Assembly (NCBI RefSeq): GCF_019649055.1
Contig: NW_026570344.1
Span: 248,001-312,000 of the forward strand
Length of the DNA: 64,000 bases
Direction: 5' to 3'
DNA from: Paramacrobiotus metropolitanus
Taxonomy: Eukaryota > Tardigrada > Eutardigrada > Parachela > Macrobiotidae
Shown here: piece after piece, positions 1 to 12,395 of the stretch
How the letters are laid out: every line of letters starts with the position of its first letter
How positions within the stretch are numbered: the first letter of the stretch is position 1
Made by a program: the position numbers and the translations under genes
Notes under the pieces: generated by a model
Databases searched by the model: none
What the model was told of the DNA's origin: nothing
What the model saw: the letters and a program-made list of their open reading frames with translations, nothing else

Positions 1-1946
1 AACCACATAGCTTGTCCGGATGATCCGACCAGGGAAGCGTGTTTTTCGTCCGAAATGGTTTGCGATGGTAAATAGCAAGTACCGCTGAACTGTTATGAGT
101 AAAAAGATCGGAGCTATACAGTAGTAAAGTGCAGACCAATGGCAGGCAAAGTGGACTGTCCCAGCGGCGTAGACGAAAACTGTCCCGTTGACTGTGGTAT
201 ACCGGCCGTACAGCCTTGGCACGTGCAAGCAATATCCAACAGAATATATGGTGGCCTTGAGGTACAACTGTACTTGTATGTGGGTACCGCCGGGCAAACT
301 AAGAACCTGTACACTACATGCTAAGGTCCTGTTCTTTGAATCACATGAACCAAGATGCGTTCGATAATTCCGGTTCGACTTATCAGGCTCGACCGCACAG
401 TTTTCCTTGGCATGCTGCTTTGCTGTACAAAGATGGTTTTATGGACCACATTCCTTATTGTGGAGGAACCATTGTACGGATCGGTTGTCCAACGGTGAAT
501 TTGAAAACAGTGCGTATTGGGGGCGCTTTCTTATTTTGTAGATCGATCACCACTACATTATCACTTCGGGAGAGTGTTGCTTTCGGTAAGCATTGCAATC
601 TTTGGGCAGCACTCTATAAATTCCACTCTTTACGGTGATTTGTGTATAAGTACTGTAACTCTATACCCAGGAGTCAGGACTGGGGATCGGCTTTTATATT
701 ATATACAGAAGTCGAATGGGATTCACAGACTAGAAGAGTATCTAAATGTATTCCTAGCTACTAATCTTGCAGATTTGCGGCTTCCTTCGATTCTCATTCT
801 CGCATAAAAGTCCTTGTTGGAGAGCACGACCTCTCAAAAGAATACGACGAAAATGCTCTAGAATATGCCGTGCAGAGAGTCTCTCGCAATTCGTTGTCAG
901 TTGGATCAAGTTCCCATGACTTATGTGCAATAAAAACCTTGGAGGTGAGCTGCGTAAATCTGCTCTGATCATTATTTTCGCGTACATTTTCATGTTGTAC
1001 TATGTTTTGATGCAGCCGTTTCCTTGGCATAAAAAAACGGCGGCTTAAAATACGGCTTAAAATTTCGTTGAAATGTTAAAATGGTACAAAAAAGCCAGGA
1101 TTAATAATACAAGTACACTGTTGCAGATAACCTCTTCTTACTCATATTATTGAAAGATATCTCTCTCAAGCCCCGATTCAAGTTATTGTCAAAATAAATG
1201 AATGAAAATATATAAGTCATCGTACTTTCACACTCGCTTTTGTAGCCAATGTTGTTTAATCATGACGTCAGCCCTGTATGCTTAAACATGCGAAATGTCC
1301 CGACGGGAACCCACTGCTTCTTGGCCGGCTGGGCATCGGAATGCCAATCGATTGGCGACACACTGCATTATACCCAGATGGCCATTCGTAATCCAGAAGA
1401 ATGCGGGTGGAACGGGACCTTTTCCACATCGCATCTAATTTGCGCTGGCGATGCGGATCATGGCGGGTAATAAGTTACCGATACACAAGGGTCACTTTTC
1501 TGGAATTCCAATTGCTTTTTGAAATGCTAACCGAATCCACTGAAACTGCTGTCGCATACGAATTACGTAGGACAAGAACTTGTAGGCATACATAAATTAC
1601 ACATGTCTGTTTTGGCATACATTCCAATTTACACATGTCTGCTTTGTAGTTTTAAAGCTGACCAAGGCGGCGCGCTGGTCTGTCCTGTACCGAACGACCC
1701 TGGCCGATGGGAAATGGTCGGGGTATACCGCAACAAGTGAGTGGGCTGCATTATCGCAACGTATGCTACTGCTATAAACTGTGTAAATTTCGTCACCCAG
1801 CTCTGTTATCTAAGCTGGTTATTAAATAAAGGATCGAGTTTTAATCATTCCAATCGAATTTCAGTGACTGGAACGGAAAAGGTGCCCAATGGTTCACCAA
1901 AGTGTCCAACGCAGTAGACTGGATCGCGGAGACAGTTATGTCCTGA
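1..1946 (+). CDS. LDLa plus serine-protease homologue (catalytically dead), 5' end outside window
   Basis: Partial gene. Exons read as 1-67, 146-261, 387-473, 542-585, 773-944, 1246-1466, 1650-1736 and 1865-1946; the phases join throughout. The first two exons make an LDL-receptor class A module (CPDDP...CFSSEMVCDG then KVDC..GVDENC), followed by a short linker and a trypsin-fold domain starting ARPHSFPWHAAL. The catalytic His site, normally TAAHC, reads TSGECC, so His is replaced by Glu. The Asp site is kept (HDLCAIK). The Ser site, normally GDSGG, reads ADQGGAL, so Ser is replaced by Gln. It should therefore not cleave peptides. Such homologues in arthropods act as cofactors or adaptors in clotting or melanisation cascades; any such role here is inference. 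The tail ends in the usual C-terminal helix (VDWIAETVMS). Exons upstream of the window presumably hold the signal peptide and perhaps CUB domains, as in the neighbour. Confidence 0.85.
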
Positions 1947-2917
1947 TCTGATCTGTTGACTAAAGATTTTATTCACTGCGGTATCGTATAAAAATCTTCG
2001 CTCAAGTCACCTATCAATATTAAGGTCTTCATGCCTAGCCACCAGATGAAGTTGTTTTTTTCTCTGTGGTTGGTATTGCATTGTTGTGGAACTTGTGGTA
2101 ATATTAATTTCAAAAGTTGATACTTGTAAGTAAGTCAGTGCGTGAAGAATTATTTAATAGATTGATACTTTACTGCGTGTGCCAATCCCCCGGCTTCGGT
2201 TTGTCGTATAATATGTGCTGGCTTGGAAGTGTCAAGTTCCTCCTCAAACTCCATAGCATCCATACAATAATTTATGAATTTCGTACAGTTCAAATTTCCA
2301 AATACCGTTCGGTATACAAAGACCGACGAGCTTTTTGCCTTCCTATACTACAGTATCTACCGACAAATATTCAATATATAAGAAATTTATGATATCGAAT
2401 GAGTTTCAGATTCATAAGCACGAGTACAAACAAAAGCCGCTAGGAAGCATTTTCTGACGCTTACACTGTGTCCTTTATCCGATAAGCAGCATTTGATGAG
2501 TAGAGACCATGAAAGGGTTTTTCTTTTAATGCGTATGTTCGCAAACAATTAATTTTTGTGATAAACATTAATTCTGTTAAAAGATGCAGCTACATTCACA
2601 TTTCCCGAAGAACAATTAGTAACTGTTGTTTGATGTTCTTGAAAATGAACAATCGCGCACTATCGTTGCACTATTGTTAATTGGGTACTCTTGTCTAGTA
2701 CGCAAGCGATAAGAAAAGTGCGCGGTCTTATTTGCATTCAGTCCTGTCTCGGGCAAGCGAACATTATGCAGCAACGATACCGGTTCATAAAAGTGTCCGT
2801 CCTTGTTCAGTTGTTCCCGTCAGGTTACGTAGGGTCCAAAATTTAAAAACTCTGCGAACGAATTTGTCAATATTTCCGAATGTACGCCTCTGATAAAAGG
2901 AAGTACCTGTCGAAATA
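1947..2917. other. Intergenic gap between the two protease homologues
   Basis: About 970 bases with no convincing exon. It is AT-rich and must contain the 3' end of the first homologue and the promoter of the second. I see no repeat or RNA gene. Confidence 0.5.
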
Positions 2918-5900
2918 ATGGAGCCGCTACTCCGGATCGGGCTGCTAGTCACCTCCCTCATAAGTGCCAGCTGTGCAGCCATTGCAGGAGGTGCTCGCAT
3001 TGTTTGTATAAATAAGCTTTTGACAAGTCTGTCTTTTTTTGTAGTAACTGTGCATTACTCTAAATCATACACGTGTTAAACTCACGTGTGACATTTTCGA
3101 TATTTTCTGTGGCCATAGAAAAACTGAAGAACATCGTGCACACATGACATGGGGATGGGCGATTTATAACAATATTAATTTTTTTGTCTGAACTGTATGA
3201 TACGGTTATGAATTACTGTATTTATGTATCCCCTTCGAAAGTCTAAATTTTCCAGTATAATGCCCATTCATTCTGACAGATGGATGCAAAGCGCCAGCGT
3301 TCCTGACTGCTTCTTCCGGTAGCATTGCATCGCCATATTATGATTATCCCGAGTACAATCCAGGATACACGACACTAGCATGCCGGTGGACCATTTATAA
3401 TCCAAATCGCAGCGTAAGTGCGTTTGAGAGAAACGAAACGAATATTTGCGAAAATCAATATTAGGAGAAGTGTGCTGGTACAAGCTTGCAAATTGTCCCG
3501 TAATTTCCATCGTAAAGGTACAGCTAGCGCGAAATTTGCGCTTGAAACGATGGCCACTTCACTACGTTTATCGCCATTATCGGATTGCCAAAATGCGCTC
3601 CGCAGTTAGATTGTCCATTACTGCACCGGCCGTTTTCTAACCACCTTCAGCCAGGCAATTACTACTATTCTAAATTTCTAATCAAATTATCTGGCGTGCA
3701 CCAAGCCACCAGCCAGCCAAATGCATGTTACGTGCCTAATTAGTGTGGCGTGGCGCGCCGTAGTAAGGATTTTGGCGTAACCTGCAATTTGTGTATTTCT
3801 CTTTTCTGATGCGATGGAAATTACGGGACAAGCTTTTACATGTACCAAATCCGTGTACATGTATGAAAACTTTCGCTTTCGCGCACTCACAAACACTTTT
3901 TGCCGCAATGTACTCGTAAAAACGTTGAAATGCAGAGGTAGTAGTATTGTAGGATTTCGTAATTTGGGTTTGAATCCGTAGAACTTGCTGATATCGTTTG
4001 CGCCAAGATTCGAACTGGACTTCATGTCGACGTGTTCGACGCTGCAGCTCCCATACCAAGCACTCTATTTGTATTACGGCGCCAGAAATGGGTCTGTTTG
4101 CAGCCGGAACAGTGCATATCCGGCAGACTACTTGGGTGACACGCTGATTTACGGTACGACGGACTTGACCAGCTTATGGAGTCTTCAAAATGTTCGCAAA
4201 GTTTAGCGCAATGCTTTGAAATTAAAGGACCACTTTGCCAGACCGGTGTGCCCCGCTCGGTTATACTGCCATCATCTGAAGGAGTCATAACTGTGGAATT
4301 CTGTACGAACACTTGATCTGTAGGGGTAAACACGCAGTGCATTTGCTAATTGTAAGTGGAAACTCTTATTTACAGGCAAAACCGTTCCGCTCTACGCGTA
4401 TGTAGTGTTTGGATTATGTTTTTACTTTCAATGTTAAGTTTTCATAGTTTGCGCAGTGTTGTTAAATTTACTAAGCCTTTTTGCAGAGCCGAATTTCGCA
4501 TGTTTTTTAATGCAACAGACGACGCACCTACTGAACTCATGCCTCGTCCGTGGGCAAACTGTAGCAGCGACATCCATCTGGGCGGCGTAAATGTCAAATC
4601 CATATATATCGATTCACCCCGGTTTGCATCGTATACTGCAGCAGTTTGCCAATGGAAGATATTCGCTTCATCTGGACATGGATATATAAAAGTAAGCGTA
4701 TCACAGTACTGAAGATACAAAACTGCAACAATATGCAGTACATTTCACAATGAACTCTTTCTAAACAAAGATCATCCCAGAAGAAATTCGCAGCTCTAGC
4801 CGAAAATGTCAACTCTATAGCGACTCGATGACCGTGGTGGATGGCACAAGTACAGCAAATTTCTTTTAATTGTGGTTTGTGTTGATCCTCTGCTAAACAG
4901 GATCTGCTATGTGTTTGTATTAATTTATTTATATATACTTCCAAGTGTCTATATAGCCAATACAACCGTTGTGGACTGGTGCGGCGTCCGCCATTATGAT
5001 GTTGCACCTGTTCGTGTCAGTGGAAACACAGCGGTACGTCGAGATTTAAAAGTGTGCAGGTGTATCAATAAAGTACTATGAGCTCTTGTGGTCTCCTCCA
5101 GTAAGATATGTTTTATGTAGATCATCACTCTGCTACAATCCACAAGTAGGAGTGAGTTCAGACTGAAGGTGGAGCGTAAGTACTACGCGTGGTGTGCCGA
5201 CACACCCTGAAGTTTATCTTGTCCAACCGTGTTATTACAGTGTCCAACTGTCCGCACGTCAATCATACTCGCTGTCCTAACGACCCACACGGAGAGTCGT
5301 GCTATTCTCCCGAAATGTTTTGCGATGGTAATTATTACATTAAAGTTCAACTTCGATTGATGCTGTATTAGTAGCTGTGACCTTTCAAGCCCGTTGCCGA
5401 GCAGGTAAAGTGGATTGCCCAAACGGCGCCGACGAAGACTGCCTGGGTGACTGCGGTGTGCCGGCAGTACAACCGTGGCAGCTGCAGCCAGTGGGTGGTA
5501 CCAAGGTTGTGGGAGGCACTGAGGTGGGCTTGGTCTCCGTGTTTCCGCAATGTCTGAAAGAGCTAAGATTATCCTGCAATGGAATAACGTTAAATAGGCT
5601 CGGCCACACAGCTTCCCTTGGCATGTCTCTATTTATTTGTACCCGGACTCAGAGCAGTCTTTGCTGCCAGACTGCGCAGGAACACTTGTAAGAACTGAAT
5701 GCTGAAACGTAGCGTCTTGGTTCCATTGTTGAGGCAACAAAGGCATACTAGGATAGTACGAATGACAAGACCTTATCATTCTATCCTTGTAGATTGACCA
5801 TCGTTACGTGCTGACGGCGGGCGAATGCTGTTCGTTTATGTCGTAAGTATCGACATCGACATTTGCTGCCATTTAATTCTCTGGTCGCCGATCACATTCT

Positions 5901-8191
5901 CACCCAATGACTGTGCATTGTGATCCTACAAAACATAACCTTTTTGAGTTGTGTTCACACACTGCCTATAATTGATGCTAATTTTTTAGACCAGACTCTT
6001 ATCGAAGTCAAATCCGAGTGGGGCAGCATTATATGCTCACCTCGCACGAACAAAATGTTCGTAATTACACAATTGAAAGGCAGTTTTACTCATACGGTTC
6101 GTATACGGAGTCCAAGCATCTGTGCCTAGTCAAAACCAAAGAGGTACGTCAACATTTTCACGGTACGATTTTCAAAAGCATCAATTATAAAAAATGATGA
6201 TTAACTTGAAAGGTAGTTTGTCGGACTGCATTGTATACATAACACAGTACTTTATGTACGTGTAATCAGCTCGTTGCACCGAATCTGAGGGCCTTAAACC
6301 GAGTTACCTAAAATACTTGCAGTTGTGCCGGTGTCTTATATTATCCGGTAGTGCTTTTCGTGCTTCCATTGGATCCTACAGTACATATATAAAATTATGA
6401 ATGCCCTTTGCAGTTGGCACTGTGCATTAAAGTACTAGTAACACTTTTTTTAACCCTGATGTATGGATTTACGTATTTAAATGGGAGCTAATTATGGGCG
6501 CACAACCATTCAGTACGTTGTTATTGCATTGTTGGATAATTTGTGTTAAACTTGTTGGATAATTTGTGTTTAACTTGCTAACAAGGTTCTGGTTTGCCAG
6601 GATAACTGTAGATTCGTTTCCTTAATATTGACTGTAGTATGCATGTAGTTCCTTTTCTACGTTAATGTCCCCTTGTCGCCTCCTCTCCATAGCGCTGTAC
6701 GCGTAATGGTCATACAAGGAGCCAGCGACCAGACAATTCCAATATTTCTTTTCATGTATGAGCAACAGCTTGTTGATACACGACTGCTGCACGTCCCGCT
6801 ATATAATTATGACCTTCAATATTTACTTTATTTTTCAATATTATGTGATACGAATACGATTGCGTTAATAGTATTATTGTATTTCAGTCATAATACATAG
6901 ATTGTATGTACACATTCTGATTCATATGACGTTGAATTGTACTCATACAGTAGCCAATTTTTATTGATCAGTACGTAGCGAAAAATGCAGTACAAAAGTA
7001 TCGGTTAACAATAACAACTATCCATAACATCATCTCCGTTGTACTGATTGGCCATCAGTACTTACTTCAGTAATGCTGTGGAAAACCAAACTTAAGCCAA
7101 TCTGTATTTAGGCTGTCTTTTCATTCACAGCCGATATTTCTTAACGACAATGTGCAACCCGTGTGCCTGGGTACCCGCAGCGTTCCTGTTGGAACGCACT
7201 GTTACTTGGCAGGATGGGAAGATTCTGCTGTAGGATGGTTTGGCGGAGAATGGTGGGGCGAGGAGAGAGGCGCACTGCGGTACACTGCGATGATAATCCG
7301 CAATGCCGAGGAGTGTGGTGTACTTCCGAATGTGACATCGACCCACCTCATATGTGCCGGTGGACCAGAGAACTACGGGTAAGCAGGTCTTCACAGCTCA
7401 TAAATAGCTGTCCATTGTAATGTCCAAAGATAATGACATTAGAAACATTAGAATAATGAATTCGTCATTTTAGAGTGTTCTGTTTAAGCGTACGTGGAGA
7501 GAATAGTGTTCAGACACTACCTTTCACTAACCATCATGACTGAAAATATTGTACTTGTAGAACTACATACGAGTATTTAGTATTTACCCCTTAGATGGCT
7601 GTTTCTATTGCAAGCCGTGCTTGTGATACAAAGCACTTAATTTTGCTTCTTTTACAATCAACAGTTTTCTAGTTTTTGGGACGCCTTGACCTAATACTGC
7701 CTTTTAATTTGGTGGCGTTCAGACGATATCCTCCAGTCCATGTACAGCGTTGCACATTTTGATCTGCTAGTTACCTAGTGTTTCGTTTTGAGTCGGTTTG
7801 TAGCTAAACATGTTCAATTCGATCATAAGGAAAAACGCTGCGTTGCACATTAGTCTTTACGTTGCTGTTCATTTAGTTGCAGTAGTTACTACTCTTACGA
7901 CAAAGGAGGAGCTTTGGTCTGTCCTGTTCCTGGAGATCCCGATCGATGGGAAATAGTCGGGGTGTTGCGCGGAGAGTAAGACAAAGACGTTAATTTTCGG
8001 CATGTCTTGCCATCCGCCTATAACTGCATTACTATGAGCTTACGAGACAAATGAAGCCCTTCAGGAAATTTTTATTCATATATTCTGTTTACAGGGATTG
8101 GTTTTCCACTACTTGCACCGGACCAAACTTATTCGACAAAGTTTCGGCGGCCGTGGACTGGATTGCTGAAGTTGTCATGTCAACATCGTAG
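2918..8191 (+). CDS. Secreted CUB-CUB-LDLa-serine-protease homologue (catalytically dead)
   Basis: Complete gene of about 16 exons. The start exon 2918-2990 encodes a signal peptide (MEPLLRIGLLVTSLISASCA). Next come two CUB domains: the first on 3280-3413, 3982 to about 4097, and from about 4172; the second on about 4493-4691, 4771-4849, 4957-5033 and 5121-5175. An LDLa module follows (5241-5327, 5405-5523). The trypsin fold is on 5598-5687, 5793-5842, 5990-6143, 7131-7378, 7883-7975 and 8095-8191. All three catalytic positions are changed: His to Glu (LTAGECC), Asp to His (SKHLCLVK), Ser to Lys (YDKGGAL). The domain order and the intron positions of the LDLa/protease half match the upstream gene, so the two are tandem duplicates. 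It is probably an extracellular binding or scaffold protein. Boundaries inside the first CUB (about 4090-4500) are uncertain: the reading frame changes there and I assume one short intron (about 4098-4171). Confidence 0.82.
3417..3890. repeat. Diverged inverted repeat inside intron 2 of the CUB gene
   Basis: A tract near 3490-3516 (TGTCCCGTAATTTCCATCG) recurs in reverse complement near 3811-3832, with weaker matches outward on both sides. This looks like an old fold-back element. I find no clear target-site duplication, so the ends are approximate. Confidence 0.4.
6532..6579. repeat. Short tandem direct repeat
   Basis: A unit of about 22-23 bases beginning TTGTTGGATAATTTGTGTT occurs twice head to tail in the long intron of the protease homologue. 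It probably arose by replication slippage. Confidence 0.6.
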
Positions 8192-9625
8192 ATCTAGAGC
8201 TGTTAAACAGAGTTTCGGTAAAATTTGGTACTCGTGGCTCCGGATCGGCAAAAGAATGTCCATCTCCGCAACATTGGTGTATGGGTTTTGTCCGTTCTCA
8301 GTACATAAAACATACATTGATTGTTCTTGTGAACCAGTTCCTCGTTTTTTAAGTCAATAATTAAAACTTTTGAAAACCGACCAAAATCATTATCATTTCG
8401 GTGTTGCTTCCTTAATATTAGTTAAGTCTGGCACTGAAAGTTGTGCATGTTGAGTATCGTCGAGTGTACTCGGTGAATACATGCGCGTATATTATTAATT
8501 TGAGACAACAAATTATTAATTTGAGGCAATTGAGCGGATATTGAGTTTCCGGGTATCAGAAGAATCCTCAAACCAAGCTCTCAGGGCATTGTTTTTTCGG
8601 AAGTTGTACTGTACATATGCACTGTATTTATGTCGATTTTATGGTGAGGTATCGTGCACCCTTAATTTAATACGAGTAGCGACGTAAGTACAGAAGTATC
8701 ACTCTTTGGTAAAGCAAACCGACGTTTTTCAACATGCACCTAATTAATCCAGTCGTCGCTCGTGTGAAAACTTACTACTGCAACTGTACATGGCTGGTGC
8801 GAACTTCTACTACGTACAAATTCGAGAACGTCCCGAATCGTTTCCAGTCTGGATCGCTGTCTAACATGTAACCTGTAAAGCATGTGAGCGGGAAAGCTTC
8901 CACGTTCACAATCAGATGTATTCATTTGCTAAAACTAACAATAAGTGACTGCGAATTCCTACCAGTTTTTGAAGTTCTACCCGTAGCTACCATTTTATAG
9001 CCAGGTTATTCTCAAACAGTTTGTGTTTAAACGTTTTGGAATTTTTATTTCGCCGATATCACAATGTCTCCGATAAATGCCCATTACGCCCCACTACCAG
9101 CACCTCCGGTGCAAACGGCTTCGTGAAGCGACGATCGGAACCGTCAACATTAGACGAGTAGCCGGGGCCCTCCATGAAGAGGAGCAGTGACGAAGAACCT
9201 GGCGCAAAAACGCGCACATGGACAAGCAAGTGAAACGGGCTTGAGTTGAATTTAGAGCGCGGCAAACCGGAAGAGACAGATAATGGTATTCTGCTTGTTA
9301 CGCGCCTCGATGCTCATGCCTTTATTTATTTGTTATGCGAATTATGGGACAGTCTACGGCGCATGGGAAGCCGTCATCCTCTGAATAAAAACTATATAGT
9401 GGTTTTGAGGATGCCGGTTTCGTTAAGGGACGAGCGGTTTGTGTTAAGGCATGATTTTTATGTAAACGTTAGTATCGGATAGTGTGAGGAATGCATAACT
9501 TAAAGAAATTAAAAATTGTTTTCTGAGCAAATGGCGCATTATAACTGAGTAACGCAAAAATGCGAACATAAGTAAGATGTAACAATCACTCTAAGCGCAA
9601 ACAATTAACAACCCGTCAGTCCATT
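8192..9625. other. Intergenic gap between convergent genes
   Basis: This separates the + strand protease homologue from the - strand PSAT gene, so both 3' ends lie here. A 68-codon minus-strand frame (9059-9265) has coding-like composition but no start context, splice partner or family match. Otherwise I see nothing. Confidence 0.4.
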
Positions 9626-12395
9626 TCAAACACGGTTTCGATCGTAAAAATCCTGCATAAAATCAGCTAAGACTTGCGTTTCTTCCACTGTGACGGCATT
9701 GTACAGTGACGCCCGCATCCCACCGACCGAGCGGTGCCCTTTCAGCTGGACCATGTGTAGTTTACCGGCTTCCTGCAGGAAGCGCTTTTCCAGTTCTTCA
9801 TCGCCGTTTACCCCGCCGACGCGGAATGGGACGTTCATCCGTGAGCGATAGCGTTTATCCACGGGATTGCTGCAACAATGTAAAGACAAATACTTAGTGA
9901 CTTGAAAATATCCAGAGTACGTGTAGTCGGTTCAAGATATTTATATCAGCCAGCCGAAAGTTGGTAAGTGTGAACGTATAACTGTTCAGGATAAACATAT
10001 CCGAAAAAAAGCGAAATTCCTCTTGAATCCTTTCCGCAGTTTTGCTCTATTAAAAACTTAACAGTTATGACAAATATTCGTTATTAATGCTGTTGTCACG
10101 CGTAAATATTAAGAAGTGAAATCAATTTTTAAAATAAAAAGTAAGTCCCAAAAGCGCCACAGGGAGTACGTACTAATAAAATCCATTGGATTTATCAATT
10201 ACGCTGTAAATCAGCGATGACTTCCGTTGGCTCATTTCATCCATAGCGTCCAAACCGCCATGTTTCTTGATCCAGTTCAACACCAAACCCATCACGTACA
10301 CACTGTAAACACCAAAGTTAGTCTGAATCTGAAACCAGGCAAATACTCTTATACAGCAGAAGCACCTTACTTAAAACATGGAGGTGTATTGTACAGTGAA
10401 GTATGTGCGTCCAGTAGTTTGTAGTCCAACACCGATGGACATTCCTTGCGCGCATGCCCAAACAAATCCTCTCGTATAATACCCAGTACGACACCAGCGC
10501 ATCCCACGTTCTTCTGTGCACCACCGAACACCATCCCATACTGTAACGACAAATTATGAATTACAATGTAAAATGCTGAAGGAATGAAAAGCAGTGCAAG
10601 CGTTGACAACGTGAAACCGATCAAAAACCAGGAGTTTTCGGTAGTTTTCGCCTGTGTAGTGCACAGATAAAAGTGTTTTAGATAGTTTCCAGCCAGAGAT
10701 ATGAATGAATTTTACGAGTAGTTATGACTGTATTTCAGAATTTTAAAAAAATACTGCGAACTTCGAAAAACAGTACAAGCCATACACTAACGCAGTACCA
10801 CAAAACCAAAAAAATAGACTTGCTGTTACTTGCATACTCGTACCTTTGAAACGTCAAACTTTCGGCTCATCAGACTGCTAGAAATATCTGCTACAATAGG
10901 GAGATGACCAGGAACAGAGGTGAACGTCGTTGGCAGCTCCACTCCATGCACAGTTTCATTGCCGCAGTGATAAAAGTAAGAGGAATTATCACTGAATTTC
11001 CATTCCGATTCGTCCGGAACACCTAAAACGTAATCAAAAGAAAGACTGTTTAAAACCAACGCCAAATACAGGTACAACAGAAGAAACAGCTAAAAAATTC
11101 CAGAAAATAAAAAACACAAATCTACGAGAAGTGCTAAGCTGCTAACAGCTAAGAACATGCAAAACTAGTGAATCCGTAGTCCGTACTGCAGATATCCTGA
11201 CCAGTACTCACTCCCGAACTTCTCCGGTGTGGGCGCTACCAGATGCACCGTTCCGTATTTCTTGGCTTCTTTAGCTGCTGCCTGTGACCAACTTCCGCTG
11301 ACGAGGTAGTCGGCCGTTCCTGTGCGCATTAAATTCAGGGGGACAGCGGAGAACTGGCCAGCGCCACCGCCTTGCATAAACAGGACTTTATAATTAGCTG
11401 GCACATCCAGTAACTCCCGAACAGTCTTTTCTGCTCCAAAAATGATGGATTCGAATTCCTTGGAGCGATGGGACATTTCTGTGGAGACATAATTGATGGG
11501 ATAAGGAAAAAAATCTCAGATTATGGAAAAAGCGTAGTGTTCTATCAGGATAAATATCCGTTATATCAGACCGGAGAATACACGAAACTGACAAACGCAA
11601 ACGCAAAAAAAACCAGAATTATGGCACTAATTATTATAACAACGATGTGCAATAATAAGAATTTCACTAATTTGTACTGATTATAACCAGCAATATACAT
11701 CTTTTAATACGAACAGCAATTTTTCTACTGATCTTAGGGCTCGTCTCGAATTCGAAGCGAATCTCGGTTCGATACAGCAACACCTCGCGAGGTGGCTTCG
11801 CGTACCGTATCTGTAGGCGTGGCCACTGCATACAGCCACCTCGTGCGGTTGAGCAACCGTACCATAGCGAGATTCGCTTCGAATTCGGGACAAGGCCTTA
11901 CAACCATATAAAAGGATACTATGTACCGATTTGCGATTTAATAATACGTACCCATGACACTCAGTCCATGTCCCTGAAAATCCACCAGTTCCTTTTGAGC
12001 AATCTCCAGCACCTAAAAACATACTTTTATATTTTTTGGAATGTCAAAAGTGTGCAGCTTATTACTCACGATTTTAAATATGCAAAACCAGCAGCCGTTT
12101 TCAGTTTGCAGAACTCTAACAAAATCGCTTCAACTGGAATGGTTTTTTTATAGTAAGTACTCGTACTTGTTTAGTTGCTACTGCACTACTAACTGCATTC
12201 TGCAGCACCTTCAAAAGTTCAAATACACTTTTAGTTTTTTCACACTTTTAGTTTTATCAACAAATAATATTTATACGTCGTTTATGTGACTACTATTTTT
12301 GATATAACAGGTCTTACCTCTTCGGGAATTTTTGCTGGTCCGGGAGAAAAATTAATAATTTTCTTTTTTATGCAACCGTTTACAACAGACTCCAT
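9626..12395 (-). CDS. PSAT1: Phosphoserine aminotransferase
   Basis: Complete seven-exon gene: 12318-12395, 11952-12012, 11212-11478, 10844-11022, 10371-10540, 10174-10302 and 9626-9869. They sum to 1128 bases, or 375 residues, close to the family norm of about 370. It makes 3-phosphoserine from 3-phosphohydroxypyruvate with glutamate, using PLP, in serine biosynthesis (cytosolic). Landmarks are the N-terminal [20 protein letters not shown], the glycine-rich [16 protein letters not shown], the PLP-lysine motif [29 protein letters not shown] and a C-terminal [12 protein letters not shown]. All seven exons join in frame, so the gene looks intact. Intron 2 holds a small inverted-repeat element, listed separately. 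The start ATG lies just before the conserved N-terminus and no earlier exon is needed. Confidence 0.95.
11737..11897. mobile_element. 161-bp inverted-repeat MITE in PSAT intron, TTA target duplication
   Basis: The ends are imperfect terminal inverted repeats of about 30 bases sharing a perfect core CGAATTCGAAGCGAATCTCG. The element is flanked by TTA on both sides (11734-11736, 11898-11900). A 3-bp TWA duplication is the hallmark of PIF/Harbinger (Tourist-type) elements. There is no coding capacity. Confidence 0.75.

Noticed and set aside
4594-5007. 137-codon minus-strand frame
   Set aside because: Antisense to the second CUB domain, whose + strand exons join in phase with expected CUB residues.
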